From contig NC_053121.1 of the NCBI RefSeq assembly GCF_010015445.1, positions 25,080,434-25,144,433 on the forward strand: 64,000 nucleotides of DNA, given 5' to 3'. Each line of letters starts with the position of its first letter. The first letter of the stretch is position 1. The notes below the pieces were generated by a model. The model saw nothing but the letters and a program-made list of their open reading frames with translations, made no database searches and was not told where the DNA came from. The DNA is from Perca fluviatilis. Its lineage: Eukaryota; Chordata; Actinopteri; Perciformes; Percidae. The position numbers and the translations under genes were made by a program. Below, in pieces: positions 61,601-64,000 of the stretch.

Positions 61601-62448
61601 GTGAGACATATGCTGATTTTCAGGTTAATACATGTATTTTGGATTAATACAGGATCATGTTAACCTGCTTTAATGTTGTTGTTTTTTTCCATACTGTCTG
61701 TCTCAAGATACCTGTATTGACCCTCAGGCTAAAACGCTCCGTTTTAGCGCCCGTCTCTTTAAGCCCCCCGCCCAAAAAGCCCAGTCTCTGAATGGTTTGT
61801 GAGAAAAATATGGTGCACCTTTGCAAAGGTAGTTCTCAAGCTGCTGGATGGAGATACTCAGATATGGGGCGGTATATTCTAATGAGCCTGCATGTGACAT
61901 AGGAAGGGGAGCCAAATCTGAATGGCTTGTTGAATTCCATGTTTTCGGATCTAGGCAGCTCACAAAAACCTGACTAGATTGTCTTATTTCACAGTTTGCA
62001 GGTTGGTACTGCACTTCAGATACCAAAATGTATGTGCACGAGCACTGAATAAGTGAGTTTTCATTTTATGTCCCCTTTAAAACACTGGAACAAGGACTCA
62101 AATGAACACAACAAATTAAACAAGGGCCTAATTTTGACTTGTTGCATGATATACTAGATACATATTTTGTGTTTTAATCCTCTCCCCATATGTTTATATT
62201 GACAGGGATCATCCTAGCTGTGTTTGTCACCACAGGTCTGGATATTTCTCCAACATTCCCGTCTGACTTAAGAGCTACATTTTGAGTCATTTTCATGGCT
62301 ATAAAATTTCCGTTTTACCACGCTGCAGCTATAGATCCTCTCTCTCCCTCACCGTTGTGTGCTGGGCCTCCATGTTGGCCAGCTGCTCCTCGTAGATAGC
62401 CACTTGCTCCCTCAGTGCCAAACACTCTGCTGTCACAGCATCGACTTC
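50684..62448 (-). CDS. Cytoplasmic intermediate filament protein, C-terminal 212 residues (six exons)
   Basis: The CDS is the complement of join(50684..50726, 54775..54899, 55024..55134, 57773..57904, 59832..59963, 62353..62448). All junctions have GT-AG signals and the 639 nt stay open to a single terminal TGA. The product starts at the end of coil 1B (EVDAVTAECLALREQ, matching DVDxAxLxRxDLExx of vimentin-type proteins). It continues through linker L12 (GSPDITPALLVKEYY, compare [15 protein letters not shown]), coil 2 (ELEKCNEQLEDEV, ELECTIDEMRHQEADF) and the helix-termination motif (DYKELLSEKMARDMEITAYR then SLVEEEEERLCKL). IF proteins dimerise through this rod and assemble into 10-nm filaments. 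The start codon, head and coil 1A are not in the window. The tail is almost absent, as in phakinin, but the sequence does not resemble phakinin as I remember it. Family membership is firm; the paralogue is unknown. Confidence 0.88.
51425..51861. mobile_element. TTAA-flanked MITE, ends AGGTCCCATG
   Basis: TTAA lies at 51421-51424 and 51862-51865. The termini AGGTCCCATGACATG and (inverted) AAGTCCCATGGCATG are near-perfect inverse repeats. The interior is non-coding (tggtcccctaatactgtatc, ccactgggggacc). It sits in the last intron of the IF gene. Confidence 0.85.
51925..52351 (-). repeat. TTAA-associated repeat family C, inverted copy
   Basis: It ends aatattgattatagcagct followed by TTAA (52352-52355), the inverse of the start at 44748. 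The interior has ctcctcagggaaatatctggctc and gcagtctgctgtttgatgctg, shared with 63080-63400. Confidence 0.6.
52356..54774. other. Last intron of the IF gene, remaining non-coding part
   Basis: A GC-richer patch at 52830-53090 has an open frame on the plus strand but no splice pair or motif. The rest is AT-rich. Confidence 0.4.
54752..54757 (-). promoter_or_regulatory. Possible intronic polyadenylation signal after the coil 2 exon
   Basis: On the minus strand AATAAA overlaps the in-frame TAA that is reached if the 54775 donor is skipped. A GT/T-rich stretch (ttgtgtttttgtgtg) follows at once. Retention would give a protein ending AYRSDSLV in place of AYRSLVEEEEERLCKL. This arrangement is seen in the sequence; its use is inference. 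Confidence 0.35.
54775..54899 (-). CDS. IF gene exon, coil 2 end with helix-termination motif
   Basis: This exon is 125 bp and ends in phase 2, with acceptor ctgaaac-strand equivalent gtgtttcag and donor gtcaga. It encodes CTIDEMRHQEADFQVQMKKQ, then CEDYKELLSEKMARDMEITAYR split across the donor. The last part is the hallmark of the IF rod end (consensus [26 protein letters not shown]). Splicing to 50726 restores the Arg codon and continues the motif. If the donor is not used, reading continues to a stop after SDSLV, with a polyadenylation hexamer overlapping the stop. Confidence 0.9.
55024..55134 (-). CDS. IF gene exon, coil 2 heptads
   Basis: This exon is 111 bp, 37 codons, phase 0, with acceptor atttctgtag. 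The donor is gtctga, a weak match to consensus. It encodes ISELQKELSELEKCNEQ, then LEDEVEMKTAAFIDEIAELE, a regular heptad coiled coil. ELEKCNEQLEDEV lines up with the DALKGTNESLERQM segment of vimentin coil 2. A canonical IF gene has one 221-bp exon covering this and the next exon, so an extra intron splits it here. Confidence 0.85.
55200..55480 (+). repeat. Probable diverged copy of repeat family C
   Basis: It shares agatatctgggtttttagc, ttcttcaccagcgagtggct and gtctgcaatttgatgctaagcaagt with the family C copies at 52040 and 63230. Divergence is high. Confidence 0.45.
55481..56934. other. IF gene intron, non-coding
   Basis: A (TG)n run lies at about 56513-56539. No exon or element was recognised. 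Confidence 0.4.
56935..57729. mobile_element. TTAA-flanked element, ends AGGGT, split by family B repeat
   Basis: TTAA lies at 56931-56934 and 57730-57733. The termini AGGGTCATTCACCC and (inverted) AGGGTTAGTTCACCC are near-perfect. The middle, about 57128-57545, is a family B palindrome inserted within it. The right end is 43 bp from the donor of exon 57773-57904. Confidence 0.8.
57128..57545. repeat. Repeat family B, palindromic copy nested in the AGGGT element
   Basis: The left half (ccggcttacttagcttagca, taaagactagaatagag) is inverted in the right half (tttttctagtctttgtgcta, agctgaccagctgctgg), with arms over 100 bp. It is related to 42188-42380. Confidence 0.7.
57773..57904 (-). CDS. IF gene exon, Gly/Ser-rich insert and coil 2 continuation
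   Basis: This exon is 132 bp, 44 codons, phase 0, between a strong acceptor (tctttgcag) and donor gtgagc. The first part (YECGASSSAVVHSGDGKQ, EVGEAGGSTV) is rich in Gly and Ser and cannot form a continuous coiled coil. The second part (KDFSKINDINELKML) returns to helix. In vimentin the same region is fully helical (EAEEWYKSK and following). The exon is placed by splice signals, phase and open frame more than by similarity, so it is the least conserved of the set. A TTAA-flanked repeat ends 43 bp downstream of its donor. Confidence 0.72.
58567..58655. repeat. (CA)n microsatellite
   Basis: About 44 CA units with rare interruptions, in an IF gene intron. Confidence 0.95.
59143..59461. mobile_element. 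Possible hAT-type MITE, CAGTG ends, containing a perfect hairpin
   Basis: The left end, cagtggttgtcacaccaagg, and right end, aaaaacactg, resemble CAGTGGTT-type hAT MITEs. The flanking 8-mers gtttagtc and gcttcatc match at only five positions, so the target duplication is weak. Confidence 0.4.
59261..59313. repeat. Perfect 25-bp inverted repeat with 3-nt loop
   Basis: Bases 59261-59285 and 59289-59313 are exact reverse complements, beginning gacttagcgaatgtatccac, separated by ggt. Confidence 0.95.
59832..59963 (-). CDS. IF gene exon, linker L12 and start of coil 2
   Basis: This exon is 132 bp, 44 codons, phase 0, between acceptor atgatcag and donor gtacaa. The residues EVENLLEPAEGATGAVAAIT are a non-helical, Ala/Gly-rich linker. 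The following GSPDITPALLVKEYY and CQLAENLQ align with the conserved [23 protein letters not shown]-type start of coil 2. Vimentin exon 4 is 162 bp; this one stops about ten codons earlier, so the intron position is shifted relative to type III genes. Confidence 0.85.
60000..60590. repeat. Second aagtactcag-type repeat block
   Basis: It has tgaagtatactcagtggtc, gtacttttacttaactacaag, gtcaaaagtaaaagtacttg and, at the right, aaaagtacctctgatatgta, related to the block at 58845-59690. The ends were not resolved. Confidence 0.5.
61164..61474. mobile_element. TTAA-flanked MITE, ends AGGTGCAGTAGGTA
   Basis: TTAA lies at 61160-61163 and 61475-61478. Termini aaggtgcagtaggta and the inverse of tacctacagcacct match. 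The interior is non-coding, including ttctgtcatatttgctgaaac and ccaatcagggcc. Confidence 0.85.
61479..61600 (+). repeat. Repeat family B, truncated, abutting the preceding MITE
   Basis: It starts agcaatagttcattttggga right after the shared TTAA. It includes gctttcttgctaagag and gaggattgataccactctca. The rest is missing. Confidence 0.6.
61850..62076. mobile_element. End of a TTAA-type element, AGGGGACATAAAATG
   Basis: The right end reads cattttatgtcccct then TTAA at 62077-62080. The matching left end was not found, so this appears truncated or diverged. Confidence 0.45.
62353..62448 (-). CDS. IF gene exon, end of coil 1B (equivalent of vimentin exon 3)
   Basis: This exon is 96 bp, 32 codons, phase 0 at both ends. 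The acceptor reads ctttgcag and the donor gtgagg. It encodes EVDAVTAECLALREQ followed by VAIYEEQLANMEAQHTT. Vimentin-type genes have a 96-bp exon here that also starts with (D/E)VD and ends after 32 residues, so size, phase and sequence all agree. It is the most 5' exon I can recognise; the large first exon and the short second exon were not found between here and base 64000. Confidence 0.88.
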
Positions 62449-64000
62449 CTGCAAAGAAAATCAAATTAACAGAGAACAAGCTGCAAGTACAGAAGTTCAA
62501 CTTCATTTCTGGAGGCGTCTCAGAACACTGCAGTTTGTGCAGTAAATCACACCACAGGTTGAAGAAAAGTACAAAAAGGCTTTGTTTCCACCCTGAACAA
62601 CCATTTTAGAAACCATCAGCACATCCACCTGTTTCCCTGAACAGCAAGTAGACACCGCAATGCAGAGAAAAGGGGGAGGAGGAGGAAGTTCAGAAGCAGG
62701 CTAACTAGACACAAAAGCTCTGTCCACCGATCCATCCGCTAGCAGGGGTTCTTAGCTCATCTACTCTTTTTAAAGAACCAGATTAATTGGTGTTGGATGC
62801 AGTTACTGTGGGTGCCTACATTTACATTTGGACACATGCAGAGAGAGTTTGGTGGTGAAGTTGTGGAGCCTTGCTGGGAGGGTGGCACGGTCCTTGATGG
62901 AAAGCAGTAAGCAAAAGTGGTTTGGTCCTGATGCTGCTGCTGCTGTTGCTGCCTGCGTTCAGGAATCTGCAAGCAGCTGGGGAGAAACTTTAAAGCATTA
63001 ATTGTCTTTTTGGCCTCTTAGGGGCAACAAGCTGTAAACACAACCATGACATACTAGCACCTTATATAGTTCATTTGGAATTTTTTTTTTGGAAAAGTTG
63101 CTTATTTTTAGCATCCAGGAGAGCAACATTAGCATTAATGTGGAGTCGTGTTTCTGTCCACCTGACAATTGGAAGTCTAATATCGACTCTCCTTTTACTT
63201 CCCTTTTGGTTTCCACCAACTCATGAAGGAAATATCTGGCTTTTTAGCTACTCTCTTCACCAGCTAGTCACTAACTGTGTCAGTCAGCTGTTTGGTGCTG
63301 AGCAGGTAAAGTGAATTTATCAGAGATTTTTTTGCTAAAAACGATGCTGATTATCGATGAGAGGGAACCAAACCATTATAGCGGCGGGCTGTAAAACGGA
63401 AACCGTGACTGAATAGTGCCCAAGTCAAATCAAGTATTTTTCTATTTTTATTTCTATAATTATCCGTTACTAACCATGCAAAAATCCAAGTTAAAGTTCA
63501 GAGAAAAAAAAACATCTTTAGGTATTATTTATAAGTTAAGACAGGCAAAAACTGAGCTCATCTGCTTCATCTGGAAGTGTGGGTGTGTTTTGGCCAAACA
63601 ACCCACTAACTGACATCGTATTCTGATGCAAATGTTGCTACATCCTGATTGGTGCTTAGAAGTACATGACATTACCTTTTTCCAACACAGCCCCGCCCCA
63701 TTGAAACCAATGGAAAAGTGCACAGAGAAAAACAGAAATCATGTGAAATAATCAAAACTGAACTAACTTTAGCAGAAAACTGTTTGTTTGTCTGGAACCC
63801 TATTGCTTGGCCTTTAAGATTCCTCAACATTTTAAAATCCATCCACTGTTTTTACAATTCTCGCTCTGATGACGATCTTGTGAGGTCAAAGCCGGTAGGC
63901 GTTTTAACCGACATGCCTGACTAAATAAAGGCTTTTATTATAACTTCTCTCCTTGTTCTGCCTAAGAGTGCGTGAAGAACATTTTCTTTTCTGTGCCCAT
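62449..64000. other. Upstream intron of the IF gene, non-coding
   Basis: The earlier IF exons were not found. A splice-like acceptor before IPERRQQQQQQHQ (minus strand, about 62970) has no matching donor or IF similarity. A family C repeat occupies 63080-63400. Confidence 0.4.
63080..63400 (+). repeat. Repeat family C, partial copy
   Basis: It shares aaggaaatatctggcttttt, tcaccagctagtcac and cagctgtttggtgctgagca with 52040-52150 and 55290-55390. Confidence 0.6.

Noticed and set aside
62757..62972. Minus-strand polyQ-containing frame after a good acceptor, considered as IF exon 2
   Set aside because: IF exon 2 is about 61 bp of charged heptads. This sequence is Gln-rich then Pro/Ser-rich, with no suitable donor at the needed phase.

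Overview
The window looks like teleost fish nuclear DNA. It is AT-rich, mostly non-coding, full of (CA)n/(GT)n microsatellites, and carries fish-type repeats: a DANA/mermaid-like tRNA-derived SINE, Tc1 and hAT elements, and many short TTAA-flanked elements. There is no operon structure, no CRISPR array and no bacterial gene layout. Family names are from memory of teleost repeats; none was searched.

One gene is well supported. Six exons on the minus strand (62448 down to 50684) join in frame into the C-terminal 212 residues of a cytoplasmic intermediate filament (IF) protein. The first visible exon has the exact 96-bp size and in-frame phase of vimentin-type exon 3. The last two exons join into a helix-termination motif followed by a very short tail and a stop. 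The head, coil 1A and the start of coil 1B must lie beyond base 64000. The paralogue could not be named; coil 2 is divergent and contains a Gly/Ser-rich exon.

On the plus strand two splice-bounded pieces (8874-9046 and 12426-12529) may be the last two coding exons of another gene, followed by a long AT-rich stretch that could be its 3' UTR. This is uncertain, because two reading frames stay open across the junction. A coding-like relic with an in-frame stop lies at 37908-38120, and overlapping sense/antisense start-like ORFs lie near 35.3 kb.

Mobile DNA is the main content. At 25584-30183 three elements are nested. The outer one is a hAT element with an exact 8-bp target duplication and a decayed zinc-finger-type transposase N-terminus. 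Inside it is a TTAA-flanked foldback element. Inside that is a second long-armed foldback element that carries a spliceable 48-residue ORF. Next to this, at 30367-32530, another TTAA-flanked foldback element has a ~191-bp tandem repeat in its loop. A second hAT copy with an exact target duplication is at 23475-24354, a Tc1-type element at 19362-20010, and a SINE with its target duplication at 9508-9767. Several TTAA-flanked MITEs lie in the introns of the IF gene, one ending 43 bp from a splice donor.

Region by region: 1-8.8 kb, non-coding with a MITE and a repeat holding a perfect 174-bp tandem duplication; 8.8-17 kb, possible 3' end of a plus-strand gene; 17-25 kb, repeats (Tc1, hAT); 25.5-32.5 kb, nested foldback cluster; 32.5-50 kb, intergenic with scattered repeats; 50.7-62.4 kb, 3' part of the IF gene with repeat-filled introns; 62.4-64 kb, upstream intron.
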